DNA of 64,000 bases, from assembly GCF_008838325.1 (NCBI RefSeq), contig NZ_CP042829.1, forward strand, positions 248,001 through 312,000, read 5' to 3'. Position numbers and translations under genes: made by a program. This DNA is from Tepidiforma bonchosmolovskayae. GTDB taxonomy: Bacteria; Chloroflexota; Dehalococcoidia; Tepidiformales; Tepidiformaceae. The notes below the pieces were generated by a model. The model worked only from the letters and a program-made list of their open reading frames with translations. It was not told where the DNA came from and did not search any database. Each line of letters opens with the position of its first letter. The stretch's first letter is position 1. Positions 8,937 through 17,774 of the stretch are shown here, piece by piece.

Positions 8937-10550
8937 CTAGGAGCGACCGGCGGCTGCGGCCGGGGCCGCCTGAGGCGACGCCGGGCGCTGCGCTTCCATC
9001 AGGCGGAGCAGCTTCTTCCATTCCGGGCCGGCAAGCTGGCGGTAGACCGACGGGAACTTCGCGCGGAGCTCCTCGGCGTGGGCGCGATAGCGCTCGGCGA
9101 GCACGCCCATGGCCATCAGGGTGCCGGGTTCGAGGCGGCGGCCTGCACTGGCGGCAAGTTCTTCCAGCATCTCGATGGCCACGTACGCATCCTGGTGGAG
9201 GCCGAGCAGGTCCTGGAGCGCCGTCACGCGGGCGCTGAATTCGAGCGCTGGCTTGCCGTAGATGCCGTTGCCGACGAACTCGAGGGCGTAGCGGAGCTTC
9301 TTGGCTTCGATGCGGAGGAGGTGGTACGCCTCCGGCGGGGAGGTCTTCTTGATGCGGTCGCCAAGCTTGCGGACCTTCCGGTAGCGGCGCTCGACGAGGT
9401 CGGGCGCGACGGCAAGGACCGGCGTGCGGCCCGGGGCGAACGATTTCGGCGGCCCTGCGCGGAGGACAGCGGCGAACCGGGCGCAGAGCCGCTCGTAGCG
9501 GCGCGAATCGAGCACCTGCAGCATCCGGCGGCGGGCGGCGGCACGCCGCTTGCGGAGGAGCGCCTCGATGCCGTCGAGCAGGTGCACGCGGTCGGCCGGG
9601 AAGCTTGCGCGCCACTCTTCCATCCGTTCGAGCTGGACATCGAGGTCGCGGACCTCGCCGAGGGCGCGGGCGACCTGCCCGAATTCGTCGCGGAAGGCGA
9701 GCATGCGAGCGGTGAGGAACGGGCGGAAGACGGCCATTGCAGCGCGGAGTCGGCGGGTCGCGACGCGCATGTCATGGAGCGCCTCGATGTCCTCGCCGAG
9801 GCGGGTGCCGGGCTCGTTGAGCAGGAAGACGCGGAACTGGCGGCGCAGCACGGCATAGGCGACCTGTCCGACGGTCATCGACGGTTCGACCGTTTCCGGG
9901 CCGAAGGACGGCGGCTCAGGCGGGCGCTGGCCGGTCGCAACCAGTGCGGCTTCGAATTTGGAGGTCGCGGCAGGGCCAAGGCTGCACGCGGCGACGAGCG
10001 CATCGACGAACGGGCGGGCGCGGTCGAGAGCGGCGGCATCGACTTCGACCTCGACCCGGGCGAGGCGCACGGGCTCGTCGTCCGTCACGGGGATGGTGGT
10101 GTCGTCGAGGGCGATTTCACCGAGGGTTCCGTCGGCGTCGGCGAGGCTGAACCTCTGGCGCGTCGTGACGAGCCGGAAGAGCGGCGCAAGCGGCTGGCGG
10201 CCGCAGAGGGCGCGGAGGGCCTCGCCGGCTTCGCCGGGCGCCGCTTTCGGGTCAGCGTCGGGCGCGGGCAGCGCGGCGGTGATCTCGCGCCGGGTGCGGA
10301 TGCCATCGCGGGCTTCGGCCATCGATTTGAGCGTCAGCTCGGCGCCATCGCCCCTCGAGCGAACGCGGCAGGTATACCCGGCACGGTGGATGCGCCAGTC
10401 CGGGGTATCGAGGTAGGTGTCGTCGAGGGACTGGGTGCCGCGCGGCTCGACGGTGTAGCCGGGCGCGACGTGCGACTGGAGCCAGCGGAGCACCGGCCGG
10501 GTATCGAGGGCGGCGAACTGCCATTCGACTTCGAGGGACGAGGATGTCAC
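8937..10550 (-). CDS. CYTH-CHAD two-domain protein
   Basis: 537 residues with a GTG start. Residues about 5-205 are a CYTH (triphosphate tunnel metalloenzyme) domain and about 225-525 a CHAD domain, an all-helical polyphosphate-binding unit recognisable from [16 protein letters not shown] and [16 protein letters not shown]. The N-terminal CYTH signature ExExK appears as EVEWQ, so the final Lys is missing, which may weaken triphosphatase activity. Such proteins are tied to polyphosphate metabolism and granules. It sits between a short-chain dehydrogenase (42 bp upstream) and sucD. Confidence 0.88.
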   Translation of the reverse strand: MTSSSLEVEWQFAALDTRPVLRWLQSHVAPGYTVEPRGTQSLDDTYLDTPDWRIHRAGYTCRVRSRGDGAELTLKSMAEARDGIRTRREITAALPAPDADPKAAPGEAGEALRALCGRQPLAPLFRLVTTRQRFSLADADGTLGEIALDDTTIPVTDDEPVRLARVEVEVDAAALDRARPFVDALVAACSLGPAATSKFEAALVATGQRPPEPPSFGPETVEPSMTVGQVAYAVLRRQFRVFLLNEPGTRLGEDIEALHDMRVATRRLRAAMAVFRPFLTARMLAFRDEFGQVARALGEVRDLDVQLERMEEWRASFPADRVHLLDGIEALLRKRRAAARRRMLQVLDSRRYERLCARFAAVLRAGPPKSFAPGRTPVLAVAPDLVERRYRKVRKLGDRIKKTSPPEAYHLLRIEAKKLRYALEFVGNGIYGKPALEFSARVTALQDLLGLHQDAYVAIEMLEELAASAGRRLEPGTLMAMGVLAERYRAHAEELRAKFPSVYRQLAGPEWKKLLRLMEAQRPASPQAAPAAAAGRS

Positions 10551-10592
10551 CGGGCCATGATACCCGCGGGCCTGCGGAGGTGCGTCAACGGT

Positions 10593-11372
10593 TCAGGCGC
10601 GGCGGATGGACAGGCCGCCATCAACGGGAAGCGCGACACCGGTCACGAAGGATGCTGCGGGGAGTGCGAGCGAGAGGGTCATGTGCGCGACCTCTTCGGG
10701 CAGGCCGTAGCGCCGGAGGGCGGTGCGCTGGCGGGCGTACTTTTGTTTGTCCTCCTCGGGGATGGCTTCGGTCATGCCGGTGCGGATGGGACCCGGGCAA
10801 ATGCAGTTGACCGTGATGCCCTCTTTGCCGAACTCGAGGGCGAGCGAGCGGGTGAGCCCGACGACGCCGTGCTTGGCAGCGGTGTAGGCGCTGTGGCCGG
10901 GCGTGGCGCCGAGCCCCTCGGTGCTCGCGATGTTGATGATGCGCGGGCTGGACGACCGGCGCAGGTGGGGCAGGGCGGCGCGGATGGTGTACGTCATCGC
11001 GGTGAGGTCGACGGCGAGGGTGCGGGCCCAGACCTCGTCGTAGTTTTCTGCTTCGAACGGGACGGCTGCGGAGATGCCGGCGTTGTTGACGAGGATGTCG
11101 AGTCCGCCGAATTCGGCGGCGACATCGTCAACCAGGCGCTGGACGGCGGTGCGGTCCGCGACGTCGCAGGCCCACGCCCGGGCAGTGCCCCCGGCGGCGC
11201 AGATCTCGGCGGCAACGGCCTCGACCGGGGCCTCGTTGATGTCAACTGCGGCGACGCGTGCGCCTTCGTCGGCGAAGAGGATGGCGGTGGCGCGGCCCAT
11301 GCCGCTGCCGGCGCCGGTCACCAGGGCGACTTTGCCTTCGATGGAGCGGCTGAGCTGGCTGAGACGCGGCAT
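10593..11372 (-). CDS. short-chain dehydrogenase/reductase (SDR)
   Basis: 259-residue classical SDR. NAD(P)-binding TGAGSGMG near residues 19-26, NNAG in DILVNNAGIS, and catalytic Tyr/Lys in the YTAAKHG segment are present; the C-terminal PVDGG motif is typical. Asp in AAVDINE after the second beta strand favours NAD(H) over NADP(H). Substrate unknown. It heads a same-strand run with CYTH-CHAD and sucD. One of three SDRs in the window (others at 33419 and 39851), none of which are adjacent to each other. Confidence 0.9.
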   Translation of the reverse strand: MPRLSQLSRSIEGKVALVTGAGSGMGRATAILFADEGARVAAVDINEAPVEAVAAEICAAGGTARAWACDVADRTAVQRLVDDVAAEFGGLDILVNNAGISAAVPFEAENYDEVWARTLAVDLTAMTYTIRAALPHLRRSSSPRIINIASTEGLGATPGHSAYTAAKHGVVGLTRSLALEFGKEGITVNCICPGPIRTGMTEAIPEEDKQKYARQRTALRRYGLPEEVAHMTLSLALPAASFVTGVALPVDGGLSIRRA

Positions 11373-11500
11373 GACGGCCTCCGGGGCGGATTTACGCGAG
11401 GTCTACCCGCAGCGGAGCGCGGGTGCAAGCGGTTGCGCGGGCGGGCCGGCGCCAGCATGCTACCGGCACAGCTTTCGCCCCTGCAGGAGACAAACGACCC

Positions 11501-12688
11501 ATGGTGATGGCACTCGACGGCATCAAGGTGCTGGACCTTTCCCGGCTGGCGCCGGGCCCGCATTGTTCGATGCTGCTGGCGGATTTTGGCGCGGACGTGA
11601 CGCTGGTGGAGGCCGTGCCCGGCGCTTCAGCGAAGCTCGGCACGACGGGAGTTCGGCGGAGCGAGGCTGCGGAGCGCGCGGCGGCGTTCAATGCCCTCGG
11701 GCGCGGGAAGAAATCGATCGCGCTGAACCTGAAGGAAGAGGAGGCGCGAAAGATCTTCTACCGCATGGTCGAAGGCGCGGATGTGGTGATCGAGGGGTTT
11801 CGGCCCGGGGTGGTGAAGCGGCTTGGGGTCGACTACGACACGCTGTCGGCGATCAACCCGCGGATCATCTGCTGCTCAATTTCGGGGTTCGGCCAGACGG
11901 GGCCGTACGCGAACCTGGTCGGGCACGACATTAACTACATCGCGATTGGCGGGGCGCTTGGGGTGACGGGGCGGCCGGGGCAGCCCCCGGCGATCCCGGT
12001 GAACCTGCTGGCGGACTTCGCCGGAGGCGGCCTGACCGCCGCGTTCGCCATCTGCCTGGCGATTATCGCGCGGGAGAAGACCGGCCGCGGCCAGTACATC
12101 GACGTGGGCATGAGTGACGGGGTGCTGTCGCTGATGACGAGCGCCTTCAGCCACTACTTCTCGACGGGGCAGCCGATCCGGCCGGGCGAATACCTCCTGA
12201 ACGGCGCAGCGCCGTTCTACAACACGTACCGGTGCAGCGACGGACGGTGGTTTTCGATCGGGAGCATTGAACCGCACTTCTGGGAGAACCTTTGCCGCGT
12301 GCTCGGGACCGAGGACCTGCTGCCGCACCAGTTCGACCAGCCGAAGTGGCCCGAGATGATCGAGCGGTTCGCGGGGATCTTCGCGACGAAGACGGCCGAC
12401 GAGTGGATGGCGATTATGTCGCAGTACGACATCTGCGCGGCGCCGGTGCTCGAGATGGAGAACGTGGTAACCAACGAGCACAACCTCGCCCGGGGGATGG
12501 TCATCGAGCTGGACTCGCCCGTCGGGAAGGTGAAACAGATCGGCGTTGCGCCGAAGCTGAGCGATACGCCCGGGATGCCGCGTTCGACGGCGCCGCTCAT
12601 CGGGCAGCACACGGACGAAATCCTCGGCGGGCTCGGTTTCACGGCCGAGCAGATCGCCGACCTCCGCAGCCGCGGGGTGGTGGGGTAG
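11501..12688 (+). CDS. CaiB/BaiF-family CoA-transferase (class III)
   Basis: 395-residue class III CoA-transferase that moves CoA between acyl groups via an aspartyl-CoA thioester. The start ATG 11501 follows AGGAGA; translated sequence begins MVMALDGIKVLDLSRLAPGP, the family N-terminus. The catalytic Asp is the one in the VGHDINYIAIGG segment near residue 143. DGRWF and IGQHTDEIL at the C-terminus are also typical. The oxalyl-CoA decarboxylase-like gene at 44950 could use a product of such an enzyme (for instance formyl-CoA:oxalate transfer), but the genes are 32 kb apart, so that link is speculation. Confidence 0.9.
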   Translation: MVMALDGIKVLDLSRLAPGPHCSMLLADFGADVTLVEAVPGASAKLGTTGVRRSEAAERAAAFNALGRGKKSIALNLKEEEARKIFYRMVEGADVVIEGFRPGVVKRLGVDYDTLSAINPRIICCSISGFGQTGPYANLVGHDINYIAIGGALGVTGRPGQPPAIPVNLLADFAGGGLTAAFAICLAIIAREKTGRGQYIDVGMSDGVLSLMTSAFSHYFSTGQPIRPGEYLLNGAAPFYNTYRCSDGRWFSIGSIEPHFWENLCRVLGTEDLLPHQFDQPKWPEMIERFAGIFATKTADEWMAIMSQYDICAAPVLEMENVVTNEHNLARGMVIELDSPVGKVKQIGVAPKLSDTPGMPRSTAPLIGQHTDEILGGLGFTAEQIADLRSRGVVG

Positions 12689-12721
12689 GCACTCCGCCGG
12701 GTCCCGGGAACGACAGCGCGA

Positions 12722-12741
12722 CCGCTCCCGTGGGGGAGCGG
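12722..12741. terminator. hairpin between convergent CoA-transferase and arsM genes
   Basis: Perfect 8-bp stem CCGCTCCC/GGGAGCGG around a 4-nt loop in the gap between two convergent genes. There is no T-run on either side, so termination efficiency is uncertain. Confidence 0.4.
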
Positions 12742-12772
12742 CCGCGTGCCATCCCGGGTGCGTGCCGGAAGG

Positions 12773-13636
12773 TCAGCAGATGCCGCAGCCGCACCCGTCT
12801 TCGGACGCTGCGGGCTTGCGTGCGGTAACCGCCGCGGAGGCGATGCCTTTGCCGCCGGGGTACTCGGTGGCCACGGAGGCGACGTCGACGAAGCCGGCGG
12901 CACGGATGTGGTCGAGGTACTCCGATTCGAGCAGCGCCCCGGCGATGCAGCCGGCCCACTTTTCCATATCGGAGCGGATCTCCTCCGGGACGGGGCGGGT
13001 CCAGACGATGTCCGAGACCTGGAGGCGGCCGCCGGGCTTCAAAACGCGGAAGGCTTCGCGGAAGACCCGGGGTTTATCGGGCGAGAGGTTGATGACGCAG
13101 TTGGAGATGATGACATCGACCGACTCGTCGGCGACCGGGAGGTTTTCGATTTCACCGAGGCGGAACTCAACGTTGGACGCCCCGACCTTCTCGGCGTTCT
13201 TGCGGGCGAGGCGAATCATCTCGGGGGTCATGTCAACGCCGATGACGCGGCCGGCGGGGCCGACCATCTTCGCCGCGAGGAAGCAGTCGATGCCGCCGCC
13301 GGACCCGAGGTCGAGCACGACCTGGCCGGGTTCGAGGGCGGCGATAGCAGTCGGATTGCCGCAGCCGAAGGCGACATCGGTGACCGTTGCCGGCAGGTCG
13401 GAGATGTCGGCGTTCCTGTAGAGGTCGGCGATGCGGGAGATGACGACGTCATCCTGGGCGAGGCTTTCCTCGCCGCAGCAGGAATTCTCGGCGGGGGCAG
13501 CGGGGGAGCAGCAGGAGGCGGAATCGACGAGCGGGAGCTCCTCGACCGTCTCGGCGCGCTGGAGGACGGGCAGGACGCGGCTGGCGTAGGCGCGTGCGAC
13601 CTGTTCGCGGATTTCGTCGGGGCCGGGTGTGGACAC
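12773..13636 (-). CDS. arsM: arsenite S-adenosylmethionine methyltransferase
   Basis: Methylates As(III) to volatile or exported methylarsenicals. 287 residues with GTG start at 13636, GGAGG 6 nt upstream. The SAM motif LDLGSGGG lies at 108-115. Conserved arsenic-binding Cys are seen: the pairs Cys42/43 and Cys53/54 in the N-terminal loop, Cys180 in [12 protein letters not shown] and Cys230 in WAGCIAGAL. An unusual C-terminal tail ends DGCGCGIC with three more Cys. No arsR, arsB, acr3 or arsC is nearby. A strong sigma-70-like promoter overlapped by an inverted repeat lies directly upstream. Confidence 0.92.
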   Translation of the reverse strand: MSTPGPDEIREQVARAYASRVLPVLQRAETVEELPLVDSASCCSPAAPAENSCCGEESLAQDDVVISRIADLYRNADISDLPATVTDVAFGCGNPTAIAALEPGQVVLDLGSGGGIDCFLAAKMVGPAGRVIGVDMTPEMIRLARKNAEKVGASNVEFRLGEIENLPVADESVDVIISNCVINLSPDKPRVFREAFRVLKPGGRLQVSDIVWTRPVPEEIRSDMEKWAGCIAGALLESEYLDHIRAAGFVDVASVATEYPGGKGIASAAVTARKPAASEDGCGCGIC

Positions 13637-13658
13637 GGGGTGCCTCCAGAGAAGGATG

Positions 13659-13693
13659 GTGTTATCGTAATTTTTCGATGTCACCGCTGTCAA
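13659..13693 (-). promoter_or_regulatory. arsM promoter with embedded inverted-repeat operator
   Basis: On the minus strand there is TTGACA (13693-13688), an 18-bp spacer, then TACGAT (13669-13664), ending 27 bp before the arsM GTG. The spacer and -10 are covered by an imperfect inverted repeat (13659-13684): GTGACATCG, 8 bp AT-rich, CGATAACAC; 7 of 9 positions are symmetric. A repressor bound here would block RNA polymerase, as ArsR-type repressors do, but no regulator gene is nearby. The -35 overlaps the stop codon of the upstream uracil-DNA glycosylase gene. Confidence 0.6.
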
Positions 13694-14328
13694 CGGGAAT
13701 GTTCGATATCGGCAGCGGCAAGCGAGCGGACGAAGTCGCCGAGGGTGCGCCAGTCGTCGAGCTGCCGCTCGAGGGGGCGGTGGATCGCCGCGCGGGCGCC
13801 CGGGTGGTACAGCGGGAAGAGCACCAGGCCACCCCAGTCGCGCGGGCGGGCCACAGCGTCGCGGAGCCGCGCACCGTGGGGCCGGAGCTGTTCGAGCGCC
13901 GCGAGCGCGGTGGTTCCGAGCGGGACAATGACCGCAGGGCGGACGTGGTCGATGGCTGTCGCCAGCCAGGATGCGCAGGCGCGGATTTCGCCGGCTGAAG
14001 GCCGGCGGTTGCGGCCGCGCGAATCCAGCGGGAGGCAGAGGACCGCGTTCGTAACGGCGACGCCGGATGGGTCGAGGCCGGATGCCGCGAGGAGGGCAGC
14101 GAAGCGGGCGCCGGCGACATCTCCGACGAAGGGCCGCCCGCTGCGGGCCGCACCCAGCCGCCCGGGGGCCTCGCCGACGAAGAGGACGGGCCTCGGCCCG
14201 CCGGGGAGGTCGAGGACGGCCGAGCCCGGGACGACGCCGGGGCAGCGGCGGCACGCGCGGCAGGCAGCAAGGGCGGGCGGCAGCGCGGGCTGGCAGTGTT
14301 CACCGGGGGCGGCGTAGGATGCGGCCAT
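13690..14328 (-). CDS. family 4-type uracil-DNA glycosylase (Fe-S)
   Basis: Base-excision repair enzyme removing uracil from DNA. 212 residues starting at ATG 14328, chosen because it precedes the Cys-rich region. Cys12, Cys23, Cys26 and Cys29 and a downstream Cys can supply the 4Fe-4S ligands. Motif A is [10 protein letters not shown] (GEAPG is typical of family 4), motif B appears as [10 protein letters not shown] near the C-terminus. Thermophiles commonly use this family. The start codon is only 19 bp from the start of the divergent SMP-30 gene, so promoters must overlap coding DNA. Confidence 0.85.
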   Translation of the reverse strand: MAASYAAPGEHCQPALPPALAACRACRRCPGVVPGSAVLDLPGGPRPVLFVGEAPGRLGAARSGRPFVGDVAGARFAALLAASGLDPSGVAVTNAVLCLPLDSRGRNRRPSAGEIRACASWLATAIDHVRPAVIVPLGTTALAALEQLRPHGARLRDAVARPRDWGGLVLFPLYHPGARAAIHRPLERQLDDWRTLGDFVRSLAAADIEHSR

Positions 14329-14347
14329 CTCGACGGAGGGTGCATGC

Positions 14348-15268
14348 GTGGAGCCTCGGATTGTGGCGACCGGCCTTGAATTCCCCGAAGGGCCGGTGGC
14401 GCTGTCGAACGGCGACGTCATCGTGACGGAGATTGCGGCGGGGCGGCTGAGCCGTGTCAAGCCGAACGGGACGGTCGAGGTGCTGGCCGTGACCGGCGGC
14501 GGGCCGAATGGCGCCGCACTCGGCCCCGACGGTGCGCTGTACGTCACGCAAAACGGCGGCTTCCAGTGGCACCGCCGGCCGCTGCCGGACGGCTCGATGG
14601 GGCTCTTCCCCGGGGAGCAGCCCGCGGACTACACGGGCGGGGCGATCCAGCGGGTGACGCTCGCCGGCGAGGTGAGCACGTTGTACACCGAGTGCAACGG
14701 CATCCCGCTCAAGGGGCCGAACGACCTCGTCTTCGACCGGGAGGGGAACTTCTACTTCACCGACCTTGGGAAGAACCGGCCCCGCGAGAAGGACCGGACC
14801 GGCGTGTACTACGCCTCGCCGGACGGGAAGTTCATCCGGGAAATTATCTTTCCGATGGAAGGGCCGAACGGCATCGGGCTGAGCCCCGACGAGAAGACGC
14901 TGTACGTGGCCGAGACGCCGACGGGGCGGGTGTGGGCGTACGACGTGCAGGCGCCGGGGCAGGTGGCGAACGGCCGGGTGATTGGGACGGTGCCGGGTGC
15001 GCCACCGTTCGGCTACTCGTTCTGCGACTCGATGTGCGTCGACGCGGAGGGCAATGTGATCGTGGCGACGATCCTGAACGGCGGGCTGACGATGTTTTCG
15101 CCCGATGGGTCAACGGTGCGGCATTTCCCTTGCCCCGACCTGCTGACGACGAACGCGTGTTTCGCCCCGAACCTGACGTCGCTGTACGTGACCCTGAGCT
15201 CGACCGGGCGGCTGGGCGTGTTCGATACCTGGCCGACGAGGGGCCTCAAGCTGAATTTTGCGATCTGA
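14348..15268 (+). CDS. SMP-30/gluconolactonase/LRE-family protein
   Basis: 306-residue six-bladed beta-propeller hydrolase, typically a lactonase or organophosphatase with a Ca2+ or Zn2+ at the channel. The metal Glu is in LEFPEGPVAL (about residue 14), the Asn in KGPNDLVFD and NGIGLSPDE, and an Asp in FCDSMCVDAEGN. GTG start at 14348 with GGAGGG 7 nt upstream. Substrate unknown; sugar lactones are the family default. It is divergent from the glycosylase gene and ends 130 bp before thyX. Confidence 0.85.
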   Translation: MEPRIVATGLEFPEGPVALSNGDVIVTEIAAGRLSRVKPNGTVEVLAVTGGGPNGAALGPDGALYVTQNGGFQWHRRPLPDGSMGLFPGEQPADYTGGAIQRVTLAGEVSTLYTECNGIPLKGPNDLVFDREGNFYFTDLGKNRPREKDRTGVYYASPDGKFIREIIFPMEGPNGIGLSPDEKTLYVAETPTGRVWAYDVQAPGQVANGRVIGTVPGAPPFGYSFCDSMCVDAEGNVIVATILNGGLTMFSPDGSTVRHFPCPDLLTTNACFAPNLTSLYVTLSSTGRLGVFDTWPTRGLKLNFAI

Positions 15269-15398
15269 CCGGCCGCTCGAAACGGGGAGCTCACGGGCGC
15301 TTTTATCTGCTTTTGCTATTCTGTTTGCGACGAAGCGTCCCACCCGACGATAACGGCTTCCGCCGGGGCGCGGCCTGCCGCACGATGCGTGTGCAACC

Positions 15399-16235
15399 AT
15401 GGCGATTGCCGTCACGCTCCTCTCGCACAGTCCCGACCCGATCCGGTCGCTGTACATGGCGTACCGGACGTGCTACTCGTCGCTGACGCCGCAGCAGGTG
15501 GCCGCGCGCATCGCCGACGAGCGGATTTCGAGGGAGACGATGCTCGCGTTTGTCGAGGAGCGGCTGAAGACCGGGCACACCTCGCCGCTCGAACAGGTAT
15601 GGTTCGAATTCGCCATCTCGGGTGTGAGCCGGGCGTTCTCGCACCAGTTTGTCCGCCACCGCGTGGGCATCAGCTTCGAACAGCAGTCGCAGCGGTACGT
15701 GACCTACAAGGGCGGCCGGTTCCCCTACACCGTGCCGGAGACGGTTGAAAAGGCCGGGCTGGCCGGCGAGATGGAGCGGCTGTTCGAAGAAGCGGGTGCG
15801 CTGTACGAGCGGATGGTCGCCGCCGGGGTGCCCGCCGAGGATGCCCGGTTTCTCCTGCCTAATGCGACGAACACGAACTTCAAGGTGACGGTCAATCTGC
15901 AGTCGCTGCTGCACATCTGCGACCTGCGGCTCTGCACCCGGGCACAGTGGGAGTTCCGCAAGGTTGCGGCCCTTATGCGGGCCGAGGTGATGAAGGTCGA
16001 GCCGGTGCTGGGGCGGATGCTCCAGCCGAAGTGCGGGGAGCGGCGGCTCGGCTACTGCGACGAGGAGTACGAGGCGTGGGAGGCCTGCCCGATTGGACGG
16101 GTCCGCCCGCACAAAGAGGTGCTGTTCAAGGTCTATGAGTCGTACCGGCGGGGCGAGCTTCAGCCGCTCAGGGATGAGGACTTCCGCACTATCGAGTCCG
16201 CCGCGGAGCCGCAGCCAGACCGGCCGCCCGGCTGA
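15399..16235 (+). CDS. thyX: FAD-dependent thymidylate synthase
   Basis: Makes dTMP from dUMP with methylene-tetrahydrofolate and FAD/NADPH, independent of ThyA. The 278-residue protein has the ThyX signature RHRVGISFEQQSQRY at about residues 85-99 and the nucleotide-binding LRLCTRAQWEFR segment near 172. Length is slightly long for the family because of an extended C-terminus. The region upstream is comparatively AT-rich (TTTTATCTGCTTTTGCTATT, 15300-15319), a plausible promoter, though no clean -35/-10 pair could be fixed. Confidence 0.93.
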   Translation: MAIAVTLLSHSPDPIRSLYMAYRTCYSSLTPQQVAARIADERISRETMLAFVEERLKTGHTSPLEQVWFEFAISGVSRAFSHQFVRHRVGISFEQQSQRYVTYKGGRFPYTVPETVEKAGLAGEMERLFEEAGALYERMVAAGVPAEDARFLLPNATNTNFKVTVNLQSLLHICDLRLCTRAQWEFRKVAALMRAEVMKVEPVLGRMLQPKCGERRLGYCDEEYEAWEACPIGRVRPHKEVLFKVYESYRRGELQPLRDEDFRTIESAAEPQPDRPPG

Positions 16236-16247
16236 CGGCGGGGGCGG

Positions 16248-16463
16248 GTGACCCGGGGGCCGCGGTTCGGGAGGCTGGGGCCGGTGGTGCTCGGGGTGCT
16301 CGGCGCGGTATCCGTCGGTGCCGGGCTCCTCGCCGGTCGGGAAGGCCTGGTCGTCATTGGCGTAGTGGCGCTGGCCGGTGCGGCGGTCGCCGGCGGGACC
16401 GGGAAGCTGGGGCGCCGGGCTGATGGCGGGGAAGAGGGCGGACCTGACGGCCCCGAGCGGTAG
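16248..16463 (+). CDS. small two-span membrane protein
   Basis: 71 residues from GTG 16248, starting 12 bp after thyX in the same direction. Two hydrophobic segments, about residues 11-27 and 33-49, are joined by a short charged turn (AGREG), then a charged tail. A purine-rich GGGGCGGG precedes the start. No family recognised. Gene reality rests on the membrane pattern and on tight spacing with thyX; the low complexity of the DNA makes a chance frame possible. Confidence 0.45.
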   Translation: MTRGPRFGRLGPVVLGVLGAVSVGAGLLAGREGLVVIGVVALAGAAVAGGTGKLGRRADGGEEGGPDGPER

Positions 16464-16609
16464 GGAATGCGCAACCGGACGGCAACAACATCGTCACGAC
16501 ACCGGCAGCAGCGCGGCGGCCGGCGCACGTAGGCGGCGGTGCGGGAGCGGCCGATCCTGAACACAGGGGGTCCGCAGCATGCGGGAGGTTGAGCCCCCGG
16601 GAGTGCCCT

Positions 16610-17767
16610 GTGGTCGCGCTCGTGGCTGTTCCAGACCTTGGACGCGAGATGGTCGGCGGGCTGGTCGCGGAGTGGTATCGGCCGGACGGCGCGGAGGTTG
16701 CGCCAGGCGAGCCGGTCTGCAGGCTGGAATGCGACTTCATCGCCTTCGACATCGAGGCCGAGGGCGCCGGGGTGCTGCGGCACCGCCGGCCGGCCGGGAG
16801 TATCGAGCGGAAGGGCACCATCCTCGGGGTGATCGTCTCCCGGGGCGAAGGGCTTCCGCCGGACGAGGAGCTGCGGGCGCTGGAGGCGCGTGCAACGGCG
16901 GCGGTCGAGGCGCCGCCCCCGCCTGCCGGCCGGGTCGCAGCGCCGTTCGAGCATGCGCCAGCATCGCCGGGGGCGGACCGGATGGCCGCCGCGGCAGGGC
17001 GAGGAGGCACGGCCGAGACCGAGCCGGCGGCCGTGGTGGTGCCGTTCCCGGCGCGTGGCGCGCGGAGTGAGACAGAAGCAGACGGGCGCGCCGAGCCGCT
17101 CGCAGAACCGGGCGGGGCGATCCCCGGCCTGCCGCTCTGGGAAGAGGAAGAAGCGACCGCGCGGGCCGATGCCGAGGCATCGACAGGGCGGGAGGAGGAC
17201 GGGATGCCGCCGGAGCCTGCCAGCCGGTTTGCGCGGATTGCCGAGGAGGCCGCCGCGACCGCAGAGGTGCTCAGCGCCCACGTGTGCGTTTCGTGGGCGC
17301 GTGCGCGCGAGGCGGCGGCAGCGCTCGCCGACGAGTGGCACCCGTTCGGGCCGAAGCCGACGGTCGAGGACCTGGCCGTCCGCGCGATTGCACGTGCGCT
17401 TGCCGAGGCGGGGCTCAACGCCGGGCCCGCCGGCGTGGTGGTGGTGGAGCCGAATGCGGACCGGTCGTTCGCGGTCGAGAACCCGCTTGACGAGGAGTTC
17501 CGACGGATGGTGCAGGCGCGGGCCGACGGCGGGGGCTCCTTTGAGCGGGCGGAGTGGGTGGTGGTCTCGTTGATGCCGCTGGGTGTCGAGCGGCTGGAAC
17601 CGCGACTTTCGGGCGGGCGGCTGGCGTTCGGGCTCGGCGCCGGCCCTGAGGGGCAGGGGACCATCACCATGCGCTACGACAGCATGCTCTTCGGGGAAGG
17701 AGACGCCGGACGTGTCCTTGCTCGGGTACGCTCACTGGTGGAAAACCCGTACCGGCTCTGGGGGTAG
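16610..17767 (+). CDS. degenerate E2-like protein: lipoyl-type domain plus acyltransferase-type domain
   Basis: About 385 residues from GTG 16610 (GGGAG 6 nt upstream; a TTG at 16589 sits too close to its own RBS). Residues 1-75 fold like a lipoyl domain of 2-oxoacid dehydrogenase E2, but the segment that should read ETDKA is ECDFIA, so the lipoylated Lys is missing. An acidic Ala/Glu-rich linker (about 85-205) leads to a region resembling the E2 acyltransferase core. Its end, YDSMLFGEGDAGRVLARV, aligns with YDHRxxDG, with His replaced by Ser358 and Asp by Gly362. Both active centres therefore appear lost. lipB follows 7 bp later. Likely a pseudoenzyme or scaffold. Confidence 0.7.
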   Translation: MVALVAVPDLGREMVGGLVAEWYRPDGAEVAPGEPVCRLECDFIAFDIEAEGAGVLRHRRPAGSIERKGTILGVIVSRGEGLPPDEELRALEARATAAVEAPPPPAGRVAAPFEHAPASPGADRMAAAAGRGGTAETEPAAVVVPFPARGARSETEADGRAEPLAEPGGAIPGLPLWEEEEATARADAEASTGREEDGMPPEPASRFARIAEEAAATAEVLSAHVCVSWARAREAAAALADEWHPFGPKPTVEDLAVRAIARALAEAGLNAGPAGVVVVEPNADRSFAVENPLDEEFRRMVQARADGGGSFERAEWVVVSLMPLGVERLEPRLSGGRLAFGLGAGPEGQGTITMRYDSMLFGEGDAGRVLARVRSLVENPYRLWG

Positions 17768-17774
17768 GAGAACC

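Noticed and set aside
8907-11507. 866-codon plus-strand frame
   Set aside because: Antisense to CYTH-CHAD and SDR, both with clear motifs.
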